The notes: generated by a model not told the origin, from the letters alone. DNA of 64,000 bases from Ignavibacteriales bacterium (GCA_003538625.1 DPRR01000029.1:62001-126000), one strand, 5' to 3'; positions 17,558 through 25,335 are shown, counted from the first letter of the stretch. Numbers and translations are program-made.

Positions 17558-18085
17558 TTAATTAATTAATCCGTTCGAATTACTACTATCTAAAATCTGC
17601 TTATAATAATTTTGAAGACTTATATTGTTATTACTTACATCAGATAATTTTGTTCTGTCACGCTCAGCTATCATTTCAACAAACGCAAATAACTCTTCTT
17701 TTTTTCTCTTCTCATCCGCCCTTAACCAGGATATTGCTACTTTGCCTGTTTCCAGTTCTGGTGAAGCAAAAGAAACCAGTTCCTGATTGCAATGGCTGCA
17801 ATTTGCATAAGCAATATTGTATCCCTTTAACATTGCCTTTGAAGGTTCAATAAAAAAGTATCTATAACATTTAGGACAAAACGTTTTAAATAATTTTTCC
17901 TTTGGCGGGTTGTTCTTATTCCCTCTTGCAATACTGGCAGCAAGGCTTACTGAAGGATAGACGATTGAGTAAATCTGCTCTTCAATTTTTAATAACGCTT
18001 TTTGCAATTTCAATTTTCTTATTTCAAGAAATTTTATTGTGAACAAGGAATATTTTATTTTCCAGTCTATAAAAAATTTTCTCAT
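17558..18085 (-). CDS. Hypothetical element protein with zinc-ribbon-like CxxC pair
   Basis: A 175-residue protein. The first 60 residues form a basic amphipathic helix region. The middle has FCPKCYRYFF followed about 25 residues later by NCSHCNQEL, a CxxC-N-CxxC arrangement expected to bind zinc. In Mu, small zinc-finger proteins such as Com regulate translation, but no homology is evident here. It lies in the block between GemA and the internal control region. Confidence 0.6.
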   Translation of the reverse strand: MRKFFIDWKIKYSLFTIKFLEIRKLKLQKALLKIEEQIYSIVYPSVSLAASIARGNKNNPPKEKLFKTFCPKCYRYFFIEPSKAMLKGYNIAYANCSHCNQELVSFASPELETGKVAISWLRADEKRKKEELFAFVEMIAERDRTKLSDVSNNNISLQNYYKQILDSSNSNGLIN

Positions 18086-18089
18086 CGGA

Positions 18090-18536
18090 TTACCTTTCTA
18101 AATAATTAATAGCTACAGAGAGTTGAGGGAGTGCGGGTTGAAAGTACCCGTCTATCGCTTGCGCAAATAGAATTCTCTGTAGCTTAAGGATGAATAAATG
18201 AATCGTACTGTTTTTATGAAAGAACATAGTCTTTAAATACTTTTTAAATTCATCTTTTTTCGAGGTTAAAATTGCCTTCTTACCAAATACAAAAAGTTTG
18301 ATTTTATTCAATTTTCGCATAGTGTAATTCCATAAGCACTCTGTAGAGTCGAGTGATAAGTCCCTACCCCGTTTAAATCGCTTAAAATCGCGTTTAAATT
18401 CAAATGAAAACCCCATTAAGGTATCATAAGACGGCAAATTCAACACAGCGCATCTATGTGCGAAATTTGACAAAATTAGACTAGTAAACTTGATCAACTT
18501 TAACTTATAAACGGTATGTAGAGCAATTTGCATCAT
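18090..18536 (-). CDS. Doubtful ORF (148 codons) overlapping a structured foldback
   Basis: An open frame of 148 codons rich in Lys, Arg and Phe and without recognisable domains. It ends 4 bp before the next gene, which fits an operon. However, its last 30 codons coincide with a 72-bp three-way foldback (18111-18182), and other small inverted repeats lie inside it (for example CACTC/GAGTG near 18337-18355). It may be a real small basic protein, or the region may work as structured RNA or DNA. I keep it with low confidence. Confidence 0.35.
   Translation of the reverse strand: MMQIALHTVYKLKLIKFTSLILSNFAHRCAVLNLPSYDTLMGFSFEFKRDFKRFKRGRDLSLDSTECLWNYTMRKLNKIKLFVFGKKAILTSKKDEFKKYLKTMFFHKNSTIHLFILKLQRILFAQAIDGYFQPALPQLSVAINYLER
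18111..18182 (+). other. 72-bp three-way foldback structure
   Basis: An outer 13-bp stem pairs GCTACAGAGAGTT (18111-18123) with AATTCTCTGTAGC (18170-18182), with one G-T pair. Inside are hairpin GCGGGT/ACCCGT with a 7-base loop (18132-18150, one G-T pair) and hairpin CTAT/ATAG with an inner GC-rich loop (18151-18169). The G-T pairs become A-C mismatches on the other strand, so if this is RNA the + strand is favoured. It is not a tRNA: there is no TTCRA loop and no D-arm. Confidence 0.5.
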
Positions 18537-18550
18537 AGATTTTAATATTA

Positions 18551-19027
18551 TTAAACGCTTTTTACAGATTGATTTTGTTTCTTCTTTTCAATACTAATCT
18601 GCCATGCAGAAAGTGCCTTCAAAACTTTGGAACAATCAGATTGTCTCAACCATTCTAGCCTGTCTATTTTAGTAATTCTCTTTACAAATTTTGCTAAACC
18701 GTTTTCAGGATCCAGGCCGGTAATTTGTTTGTATATCGATTCAATCATTCTTAAAGTTTGTGGAGCTGCATACTCTTCATTTCGTCCACGTAAATTTTCA
18801 TAATTCTTTTTACCCCAATTATTTTCTTTACCCTTCTTTGCTGCCACTGGTTTCCATCCGGCAAGCTTAAGATTGTTTAACAACTCATCGGCTTGATCAA
18901 ATGATAAATCCTTTGCGCTGCTAACACCAAAAGTTAAAGACAACATTTCCCGATACGAATCATCAGAAATATTAAGTTGCTTTTTTGCAATATGAATTTT
19001 TTGTATTTGAACTTTTACAATTTTCAT
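18551..19027 (-). CDS. gemA: GemA-like regulatory protein (DUF1018)
   Basis: The 158-residue protein opens with QIQKIHIAKKQLNISDDSYREML and continues LTFGVSSAKDLSFDQADELLNNLKLAGW. This is the hallmark of the Mu gp16/GemA family, in which a helical N-terminal domain is followed by a variable linker and a C-terminal helical domain. In Mu, GemA modulates host gene expression and DNA topology late in the early phase. Its stop-to-start distance to MuB is 3 bp (MuB ends at 19031), placing it in the early operon as in Mu relatives. Confidence 0.85.
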   Translation of the reverse strand: MKIVKVQIQKIHIAKKQLNISDDSYREMLSLTFGVSSAKDLSFDQADELLNNLKLAGWKPVAAKKGKENNWGKKNYENLRGRNEEYAAPQTLRMIESIYKQITGLDPENGLAKFVKRITKIDRLEWLRQSDCSKVLKALSAWQISIEKKKQNQSVKSV

Positions 19028-19030
19028 ATT

Positions 19031-20053
19031 TTATTTTTCGTCTTGGCCTTTTGATTTTGGCAAAAGTCCGGCTGCCATTCTAATATGATCAACAGTTAAT
19101 TCGATTCCTAAATTTTCTTCGTTAAAAAGTTCTTGTCTGCAATGGAAAATTAAATGCGATAATAATCTGTATGTTTTTCTGGAGTACTTAAAAAATTCTT
19201 TTTTAATTTCATCGGATAAACCAGGCCAGTTTTTATTCAACACCAAAACTAAATCGTTGAATGTTGGCGGCTCTAATTCAACTGACAATCTAATTTTATC
19301 CAAAAGTTGTTTTACTTCAGGATTATCTTTGTTTAATTTATTATGCAAGTTTGGTAAACCAAGTAAGCATAATCCAACGTTTGCGTTCTCTGCAAGTGTT
19401 CGTAATATGTCAATTCCCTCAGCTGTCAAATAGTCAGCTTGATCACAAACAATTATTTTATTGTAAAGTTTCAAATAGTGTGCAATCTCATTTAACATTG
19501 CTGAATTACTTATAGCATAATAATTACCTTTAAACGTCCGGTAAAGTTTCTTTAGTAGTGGCGTAATTCTCTTAACCGTTGTATCAATACTAATGTACAT
19601 ATCTTCATTATTATCAGCTTCAAATTTTGCAGTAGAAGATTTGCCTAATCCTGGATAACCGATTATCATCACTCCCATTTTATTTATTCTGCTAAGTTTA
19701 AGTCCTCTTGTTATAAGTTTGGCCGCTGTTGTTTGATCACTATAGACAAGTTCATTTTGATTCAAATCCATCAAATGATTTAAGATTTTAATAATTTCGT
19801 ATGTTTCTCTTTCAAAAATTTCATTCCGCACTTTTGATTTGCCGTTGAGGAATGCTAAGTAATCCTGTCTTCTATATTCCGTAGCTAATGTAAATTGATT
19901 TATTATGTTGTCAACACTTCTTTTAGATTTTTGAATGTATGATTTAAATTCATCAAGAACATTAATATTTAATAACTCATCAACTTCTGATATATCTTCA
20001 GCACAACTACCGTCCATCCAGCTCCTATTTTCTAATAACTTTAGAGCACTCAT
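19031..20053 (-). CDS. MuB-like transposition ATPase
   Basis: A 340-residue AAA+ protein. Residues 1-120 include an N-terminal helical, HTH-like region. Walker A is GYPGLGKSS (132-140), Walker B IIVCDQAD (about 200-207), followed by the sensor segment LCLLGLPNL. In Mu, MuB binds target DNA as an ATP-dependent filament, recruits MuA and provides target immunity. It follows a small overlapping gene and MuA in the same direction, the canonical A-B order. All key ATPase motifs are present. Confidence 0.9.
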   Translation of the reverse strand: MSALKLLENRSWMDGSCAEDISEVDELLNINVLDEFKSYIQKSKRSVDNIINQFTLATEYRRQDYLAFLNGKSKVRNEIFERETYEIIKILNHLMDLNQNELVYSDQTTAAKLITRGLKLSRINKMGVMIIGYPGLGKSSTAKFEADNNEDMYISIDTTVKRITPLLKKLYRTFKGNYYAISNSAMLNEIAHYLKLYNKIIVCDQADYLTAEGIDILRTLAENANVGLCLLGLPNLHNKLNKDNPEVKQLLDKIRLSVELEPPTFNDLVLVLNKNWPGLSDEIKKEFFKYSRKTYRLLSHLIFHCRQELFNEENLGIELTVDHIRMAAGLLPKSKGQDEK

Positions 20054-20349
20054 AAAACTGGATTCTCCTCTGAATAAGTTTTTACAATATCATCAAACTC
20101 TTTTTTCAATTCATCTTGTAAATATTTTATTTCATTAATTCGTTCTTTCGGTCGTCTTAGTATCCAATTTATTTTCGTTATCCAGTCGCCACCTTCAAAT
20201 AATTTGGATTCAAATTCATTTGGTGAAAACCAAAACTCTAAACCATTCTTACCATAAAACCAAAGTCGCTCTCTTCGTGCCGTCTCAACCAGTGCAGAAT
20301 AGTAACCCGAAATTCCTATGTTGATTGAAGCTCTGTTGTTCATTCTCAA
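20050..20349 (-). CDS. Small hypothetical protein between MuA and MuB genes
   Basis: A 99-residue protein, rich in Trp and Phe in the middle (RLWFYGKNGLEFWFSPNEFESKLFEGGDWITKINWIL) with a helical acidic C terminus. I do not recognise it. It starts 13 bp after the MuA stop and overlaps the MuB start by 4 bp, so translation of MuB is probably coupled to it. Phage Mu itself has no gene here. A second Met two codons in is an alternative start. Confidence 0.65.
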   Translation of the reverse strand: MRMNNRASINIGISGYYSALVETARRERLWFYGKNGLEFWFSPNEFESKLFEGGDWITKINWILRRPKERINEIKYLQDELKKEFDDIVKTYSEENPVL

Positions 20350-20361
20350 ACTCCGTGATAA

Positions 20362-22425
20362 TTATTTTTTAATTATATCTCTGTAGAAGTAACTATTCTT
20401 TTTGTTTACTTCAATTGGTTTTTCTTCTAAACTTTCAAGCGCAATGTTATCCGTGCCGGTCTTAAGTAAAAATTTATTTTCTACTTCATTAACTATTTCA
20501 GCATCAATAAGATTTTTATCAATCATAATTTTAGAAACATTATTTTGCTTTGCATTTCTAGTAATACCCATCTTATGCAAAAGAAAATTATTGTTAGGTT
20601 TTATCTCTTGTTCAAAAAGCATTTCAAGTGAATCATAAGTTATCTTGTCAAAACTTTTTTGAAGTTGTATCCCTTTGAATACTTCCGAGGCTTCTTTTTC
20701 CGTACCAAAAACACCAACTTGAGGATGCACCAAATTTCTCTTGTAAGCTTCAAAAAGAAATTCACCCGACTCAGCATCTGAGCAATAAATTGAATCGTTG
20801 TAAACCAAATCATATCGAACGATATAAGATTTTTTCCTCCCAAACATTGCATTATTAAAATAGTAGTCCTTGCCAATCTTGATTCCGTTTTTGTTAGGCT
20901 TCTTTACCAGTTTTTTCATCATTAAATAACTTAGTTCTTGCTTGCTTACACCCGGACCGCGTCCTGCATTAAACAAATCAATTCTCTTTTTCCCTTTGTT
21001 TCTGCCACTCTTTATAATCTGATCATTGTACATTGTAATTATTTTCATAATTGTCTCATTAGCAACTTCAGGTGTAAAATCTATTCCTGCATCTAAATCT
21101 TTTTTCATTCTCTTTGCTTCAAACTCGCCCTGGTTATAGTGTGCGGGTTTACTAGCAATTGAACTTCCTGAAAAAGTTGGAACCATTTTAAAGAGTTGTT
21201 CTAAAATTTGTATAAACCTTTCAGCATATTTTGCAGCTGCATTTCTAACAGCGGGTGGATAACATCCAATATTTAGAAGTTCTAAAAACTGTTGTACATC
21301 ATGGGACATAAAAGCAGCGCCATGATCTGGTTGAATAACAATCGGTTTTTTTCCGAGGAAAAGAATGATACGATAGATTAAAATTAATGTTGCTTCTTTG
21401 TCTTCGTTTTTTGATAAAACGAATCCACAACATGCAGAACTTGCAACATCAAAGGCCACTAATAAAGTCCAGCGTTCACCATTAATAAAAAATGGTAATC
21501 GAACTCCATCAATACTAACTTGATCCCCAACGCTAAACACAGTATTGTCTCTCAATTGATCTGGACGATGAGTTTCTTTATATTGTTTTTTCCCATATCG
21601 TCCAGCATCTATAACAGCTTGATAAAGCGAGTAAAATTTCTTAAAGTCTCTTCTAAGTTGAGTTCTAGATTTGGAAATTTCTATCCCTTCAAATTTGCAT
21701 CTTTCAATAAGCAGATCAATAGATTCTTCCATTTTAAATTGACGTTGATCTGCATATATACCGGCCCATTTAAGACATAATTTTTTATTTAGTGATTTAT
21801 GTAAAGCTTTCTTTTTGCGTAATAAAACTCTTGAATCATATTTTGCATTTTTAAGTTTAGCTAACTTTAGATCAAGTGTCTCAAATTTCTTTGGCAGACG
21901 TATTAATTGTAGTTCATCTTTTAATAATATACCTGCATCACAAAGCTGTCTAAATTTAATTTGCCTGGTTAATTTTTCACCATGCCTTGCATCGGCAATA
22001 TATTTTTCATAAGTGGTTAGAATAGTAAACCAAAATTTTTCTTTTTTCTCTTCTATTTCCCCTACAGCTTCTCTTAATATTTTATTGCTGTTTGAACTCT
22101 GAATTAAAAATTGATCTTGGTTTTGTGTTGGAAATATTTCATCAGTCGTTTGTAAAAAGTTTGATGGTGTTTTTTCTTGATGATATTTTTTTTGTGCTTC
22201 AATAGGCAGTGATGACAAATAAATTAAGTAAGAATCTTTTTGCCCTTTTACTTTTCCAATTTCAGTTTTATAAATTCCATTAGCCGCTTTCCTTCTTACG
22301 GTTCGTACATTTTCACCTGTTAAAATGGAAACTTCTTTAACCGAAAGTTTTACGGAAATTAATTCATTAGATAAATCTTTTTCTACCCTGACCATGTCCC
22401 TGTTGTTTTCAGCTTTGGTCGACAT
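20362..22425 (-). CDS. MuA-like DDE transposase
   Basis: A 687-residue transposase. Residues about 26-70 (LSVKEVSILTGENVRTVRRKAANG) are the winged-helix N-terminal DNA-binding domain. A helical end-binding region follows, then the integrase-type catalytic core with Asp306 (SIDGVRLP), Asp367 (QPDHGAAF) and Glu402 (KYAERF). After it comes a beta-barrel Mu C-terminal domain (YIVRYDLVYNDSIYCSDAESGEFLFEA). In Mu it cuts and joins element ends as a tetramer. All three acidic residues are present, so activity is plausible. It is preceded by a Ner-like gene and followed by the MuB module. Confidence 0.93.
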   Translation of the reverse strand: MSTKAENNRDMVRVEKDLSNELISVKLSVKEVSILTGENVRTVRRKAANGIYKTEIGKVKGQKDSYLIYLSSLPIEAQKKYHQEKTPSNFLQTTDEIFPTQNQDQFLIQSSNSNKILREAVGEIEEKKEKFWFTILTTYEKYIADARHGEKLTRQIKFRQLCDAGILLKDELQLIRLPKKFETLDLKLAKLKNAKYDSRVLLRKKKALHKSLNKKLCLKWAGIYADQRQFKMEESIDLLIERCKFEGIEISKSRTQLRRDFKKFYSLYQAVIDAGRYGKKQYKETHRPDQLRDNTVFSVGDQVSIDGVRLPFFINGERWTLLVAFDVASSACCGFVLSKNEDKEATLILIYRIILFLGKKPIVIQPDHGAAFMSHDVQQFLELLNIGCYPPAVRNAAAKYAERFIQILEQLFKMVPTFSGSSIASKPAHYNQGEFEAKRMKKDLDAGIDFTPEVANETIMKIITMYNDQIIKSGRNKGKKRIDLFNAGRGPGVSKQELSYLMMKKLVKKPNKNGIKIGKDYYFNNAMFGRKKSYIVRYDLVYNDSIYCSDAESGEFLFEAYKRNLVHPQVGVFGTEKEASEVFKGIQLQKSFDKITYDSLEMLFEQEIKPNNNFLLHKMGITRNAKQNNVSKIMIDKNLIDAEIVNEVENKFLLKTGTDNIALESLEEKPIEVNKKNSYFYRDIIKK

Positions 22426-22492
22426 CGATCTAATTCCAATTATTTTTTATAGTTTTGAACAAAAAAAATTCTTAAGTTTCGTATAGTAAAAA

Positions 22493-22702
22493 TTAAGCGG
22501 CTCTTAATTCTTCAGCTGCTTTTTTGATTAAGTTATTTATTCTTGGTTCATATTTTTTTGAATGTCTCTTACCAGATAGGATTAGAGAAACATAGCTCTG
22601 AGAGATGCCTAATCGTTTTGATATTATTACTTGGTTAGGTATCAAGACATCAAATCTCTTAAGGTTTGAATGAATAAATATTTTATTTTTTTTTTGCTTC
22701 AT
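22493..22702 (-). CDS. Ner-like / Cro-like small HTH regulator
   Basis: A 69-residue protein with a clear helix-turn-helix: NQVIISKRLGISQSYVSLILSGKR. The frame is open further upstream to 22768, but a consensus promoter (TTGACA at 22763-22768 and TAAATT at 22740-22745, 17-bp spacing) lies inside that extension. The Met at 22702 is therefore the likely start. By position, between transposase and divergent repressor, it corresponds to Mu Ner, which shuts down early and repressor promoters. Confidence 0.75.
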   Translation of the reverse strand: MKQKKNKIFIHSNLKRFDVLIPNQVIISKRLGISQSYVSLILSGKRHSKKYEPRINNLIKKAAEELRAA

Positions 22703-22739
22703 TATTGATTTTCCAGAAATTAATTTAGTTTCTGAGAAG

Positions 22740-22768
22740 AATTTAGAATAATATTCCATAATTGTCAA
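22740..22768 (-). promoter_or_regulatory. Early promoter of the transposition operon
   Basis: On the - strand TTGACA, exactly 17 bp, TAAATT. It points toward the Ner-like gene, MuA and MuB. It lies in the interval between divergent regulators, where operators for the repressor and the Ner-like protein are expected. Confidence 0.75.
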
Positions 22769-22822
22769 GGATTGTTACAAATAAATGCTTTTTATTATAT
22801 TAGTTTTAATGAAATACGTACT

Positions 22823-23467
22823 ATGAATGAAAATATCAAAAAAGAAGTGGCTGAACGGCTTAGCGAATTTATCAAAAAAGAATTTGGAAGTGTTGCTGAA
22901 GCATCTAGGCGACTTCAAATTCCTGAAGGTACTTTAAGATATGCATATCTAAATGCCAAAAGTCTTCCTGGTTTCGAAGTTATGTATCAGCTGCTTAATA
23001 AAGGATGTGATTTGAAATGGTTAATCACGGGGAAAAAAAATTACATCAACTTCAATAATGAACAATTAAAAGATAGAATTGATTATTATATAAAAATACT
23101 TAGAAAAAAATATGAAATTACAGAAGAAGATCTCGATGAAGATATAATGACAAAAGAATCCGAGAGAGGTTTGTTCACTGAAAGATTAGATGTTCGTTAT
23201 TTATTAAATAGTTGGTATAAAAAACAAAGCTTGCATCCTGCATCATTTATTGACTTAGCAAGATTGACAAATGTTTCCTTGACTTTGTTACTTTGTGGGC
23301 ATGATGGACCTGAAAAAGAATATATTGACGGATTCTTATTATCTTATCCTGAAATTGAACTAGTTCATAAACTGAAAAACAATCCAGCTTTATTTAAAAA
23401 AGTAAAAGCATATATCGATTCTAAATTAAATGAAGATGAAATAGATAACATTGAAACAAAAAAATAA
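22823..23467 (+). CDS. Divergent repressor-like HTH protein
   Basis: 214 residues from the Met at 22823; a longer frame begins at 22772 but would place the start inside the shared promoter interval. The N-terminal 70 residues contain an HTH: GSVAEASRRLQIPEGTLRYAYLNAKSLPGFEVMYQLLNKGCDLKWLITG. This resembles the DNA-binding part of CI-type repressors, including the characteristic DLKWLITG end. The C-terminal half is helical and lacks the Ser-Lys peptidase motif of LexA/CI proteins, so cleavage-based induction is not evident. It is oriented away from the transposase operon like Mu c and probably keeps the element silent. Confidence 0.75.
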   Translation: MNENIKKEVAERLSEFIKKEFGSVAEASRRLQIPEGTLRYAYLNAKSLPGFEVMYQLLNKGCDLKWLITGKKNYINFNNEQLKDRIDYYIKILRKKYEITEEDLDEDIMTKESERGLFTERLDVRYLLNSWYKKQSLHPASFIDLARLTNVSLTLLLCGHDGPEKEYIDGFLLSYPEIELVHKLKNNPALFKKVKAYIDSKLNEDEIDNIETKK

Positions 23468-23490
23468 TACAAACTTTTAACCATAAAAAA

Positions 23491-23790
23491 ATGACAGATA
23501 ATTTTGAGGAATCATTCGAAGTAAATGAGGATGGAAATCTTCAAAGATTTGTTACACGTATTGCTGCCATTCCGGTAAACGATATTAATGGTCTACCAAT
23601 TGGCAAAGTGGAAGTTGCGGAATGTGCCACTTACAAAGATATTCACTTTAAAGTTTTCGATTTTCTTTGGGATTATCATTTAGAAAAAAAATATACTACA
23701 GATCAAATCTCAACTTATCTAAAAACATTATTCCCTGGTTATCCAGGTGAAGCTGAAGATTTTATAAAATCAAAACTAGATAAATCATAA
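23491..23790 (+). CDS. Small hypothetical protein downstream of the repressor
   Basis: A 99-residue acidic protein with a beta-rich start (RFVTRIAAIPVNDINGLPIGKVEVAEC) and a helical end (TTDQISTYLKTLFPGYPGEAEDFIKSKL). No family recognised. It starts 23 bp after the repressor stop on the same strand, so it is likely co-transcribed and active in the quiescent state. It is the last gene before the left end of the element. Confidence 0.6.
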   Translation: MTDNFEESFEVNEDGNLQRFVTRIAAIPVNDINGLPIGKVEVAECATYKDIHFKVFDFLWDYHLEKKYTTDQISTYLKTLFPGYPGEAEDFIKSKLDKS

Positions 23791-24443
23791 CACACCAAGT
23801 TTTTTAAAGTCCAGTTTCCAATTTCATCAATAAAATTCTTAATCTTCAACAGCCTACTTACGATTTTAGAAGTGCGACAATGAATCTTAATTATTGATCT
23901 GCCAATTTTAGGAATGCCACTCAGAATTTTCAAAGCACCATTCTGGATTTTACGAATACATCCTAAAGTATTTTGGCCTATTTCTGATTTTGAGGGTAAT
24001 ACTATAATATAATGTCCGACCTTTTCTTAAGTTAAAACCCATTTTAAAAATATGAATCTTTCTAATCGTTTATATTTTAATCACTTACAGAAAGGTCGGA
24101 CACGAATGACAGAATATACAAAAGGTCGGACAAAGGTCGGACATTCACATATTTAGAATTTGGCCAATAAATGCACTCCACCAAAAAACATCAAAATTTA
24201 TATGCTTAAAATTTAAATTTCATAAAATGCTTTTTTAACGTATATTCAAAATAAACTTATAAATTATCTAAGTTTTAAACGCGGTTTTAAGAAGCTTTAG
24301 GGTATATTTAATCACCCTTTAAAAACACGCCAAAAATGGAAGCAACTGTCAGTAACTGGAAGTATTTCCGAAAAATCAACTTCAAGACAATAAACGTGCA
24401 ACTCTTTTAATATTAAAGACTTACATCAATATTCAAAGCGTTT
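23791..24443. promoter_or_regulatory. Non-coding left-end control region of the element
   Basis: About 650 bp without a plausible gene. It holds degenerate repeats with a (G/A)ATTTT core followed by a GAATGC-like block at a spacing close to 21 bp (cores near 23864, 23906, 23927, 23948 and 23988). There are four AAAGGTCGGACA sites (24013-24025 inverted, 24091-24103, 24121-24132, 24132-24143) and a weak terminal-site-like CGGAAAT on the - strand at 24364-24370. Phage Mu keeps transposase and regulator sites at its left end, so this is the expected place for such repeats. Confidence 0.6.
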
Positions 24444-24473
24444 CAAATTTCTGATTCTTCCAGATAATCATCA
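24444..24473. repeat. Left terminus of the Mu-like element (site L1)
   Basis: Read inward on the - strand, the end begins TGATGATTATC and runs into GAATCAGAAATTTG. Aligned without gaps from the TG of the right end, it shares C11, A15, A16, A18, A19, C21 and the G23-A-A-A-T27 block. The 22-bp site therefore starts at the same distance (base 9) from both termini. Confidence 0.7.
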
Positions 24474-24478
24474 ATCAT
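24474..24478. repeat. Target-site duplication of the Mu-like element, left copy (ATCAT)
   Basis: ATCAT follows the CA terminus directly and matches 11496-11500. Another ATCAT lies a few bases inside (24467-24471), but it is not preceded by CA, so this copy is preferred. Confidence 0.75.
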
Positions 24479-24535
24479 TATTCCGATGTGATGGAAAATG
24501 CTTAATTTTGATTTGAAAATTAACTTTATTGAAAA

Positions 24536-25327
24536 TTGACACAATTAAAACTTAAATCGGAAATAAAAGAACTTTTTAACCGGATTAAAGAACTCGATCG
24601 GCGAGTTGTAATAGTTTTTTTAGCTGTAGCAATGCTTCAAACAATTTCTTTTTACTTTACCCAAAGACGATTTTTTAGAGAAAACCTTTTTGAGCAATTT
24701 CAAGATTTTTCTAACCCATATTTATTAGAATATCTTTATTGGTTTGTTGGAGATTTTTTCACCTTCTTTATACTCGGTATAATAATTATCAAGTTTGGGT
24801 TTAGGGAAAAACTATCTGATTTTGGGTTACAGATTGGTGATGCAAAAACTGGATTATCAATTTCAGTAATATTTATTTCAGTAATGATTGTTCTTATATG
24901 GTTTGTTTCCGCAACTCCTGATTTTGCTGAAAAGTATCCGCATTTATCCGGCGCAAAACCTGATTGGAATACATTACTTATTTATGAAGCCGGAATGTTA
25001 TTGTATATGTTTGCGTGGGAATTTATCTGGCGTGGATTTATGCTGTTTGGATTAGAAAAAAAGTTTGGAAACTATGCAGTTTTAATGCAGATGATTCCTT
25101 TTGTTATCCTCCACAACGGTAAACCTTTTTTGGAAACATTCGGCGCAATCTTTGGGGGAATTGCTCTTGGTATTCTTGCATTAAGAACTCGTTCGATTTA
25201 TTATTGCGTTGTAACTCACATTGGTGTAATGTTCTCAATCGATTTAATTTCTACTTTAAGATTTAGAGCTAACGATTATGGAATCGGATTATCATCCGTA
25301 ATAAATTTATTAAAGCAAATATTCTGA
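24536..25327 (+). CDS. CPBP family membrane protein (Rce1-like intramembrane protease family), possibly inactive
   Basis: A 263-residue protein with about seven to eight membrane spans. The CPBP blocks are visible: WEFIWRGF (around 159-166) in place of the usual EExxxR, FVILHNG and THIGVMFSID carrying the two His residues. The first Glu of the EE pair is Trp, as in a known WEF-type subgroup, so protease activity is uncertain. The start is TTG at 24536; an in-frame stop lies just upstream and the next Met is inside the first membrane segment. The Mu-like element ends 62 bp upstream and may have displaced its original promoter. pdxJ follows after 8 bp. Confidence 0.75.
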   Translation: MTQLKLKSEIKELFNRIKELDRRVVIVFLAVAMLQTISFYFTQRRFFRENLFEQFQDFSNPYLLEYLYWFVGDFFTFFILGIIIIKFGFREKLSDFGLQIGDAKTGLSISVIFISVMIVLIWFVSATPDFAEKYPHLSGAKPDWNTLLIYEAGMLLYMFAWEFIWRGFMLFGLEKKFGNYAVLMQMIPFVILHNGKPFLETFGAIFGGIALGILALRTRSIYYCVVTHIGVMFSIDLISTLRFRANDYGIGLSSVINLLKQIF

Positions 25328-25335
25328 GGTATATC

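Larger units (their letters stand above)
11501..24473 (-). mobile_element. Mu-like transposable element (12,973 bp), compact, without recognisable virion genes
   Basis: The ends are TG (11501) and CA (24473), flanked by ATCAT on both sides. Terminal sites starting nine bases in from each end share a C-x-GAAAT core and preceding A residues. Gene order from the left end (high coordinate) follows phage Mu: divergent repressor, Ner-like HTH, transposase MuA, ATPase MuB and later GemA. A block of unrecognised genes and finally a tape-measure-like gene near the right end follow. I see no terminase, portal, protease, capsid, sheath, tube, baseplate or fibre gene. It sits between the groESL promoter and a CPBP-family gene, and neither reading frame is interrupted. 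It may be a deleted prophage or a compact mobile unit. Confidence 0.85.

Noticed and set aside
18111..18182. tRNA gene (72 bp with a perfect 7-bp outer stem)
   Set aside because: No T-loop TTCRA, no D-arm and no acceptable anticodon loop on either strand; the outer stem runs on to 13 bp.
24091..24143. CRISPR array made of GGTCGGACA repeats
   Set aside because: Repeats are only about 12 bp, spacing is irregular (one pair abuts), one copy is inverted, and no cas genes are present.
24467..24471. Alternative ATCAT as target duplication
   Set aside because: Not preceded by CA, and end-site alignment with the right terminus works only for the copy at 24474.
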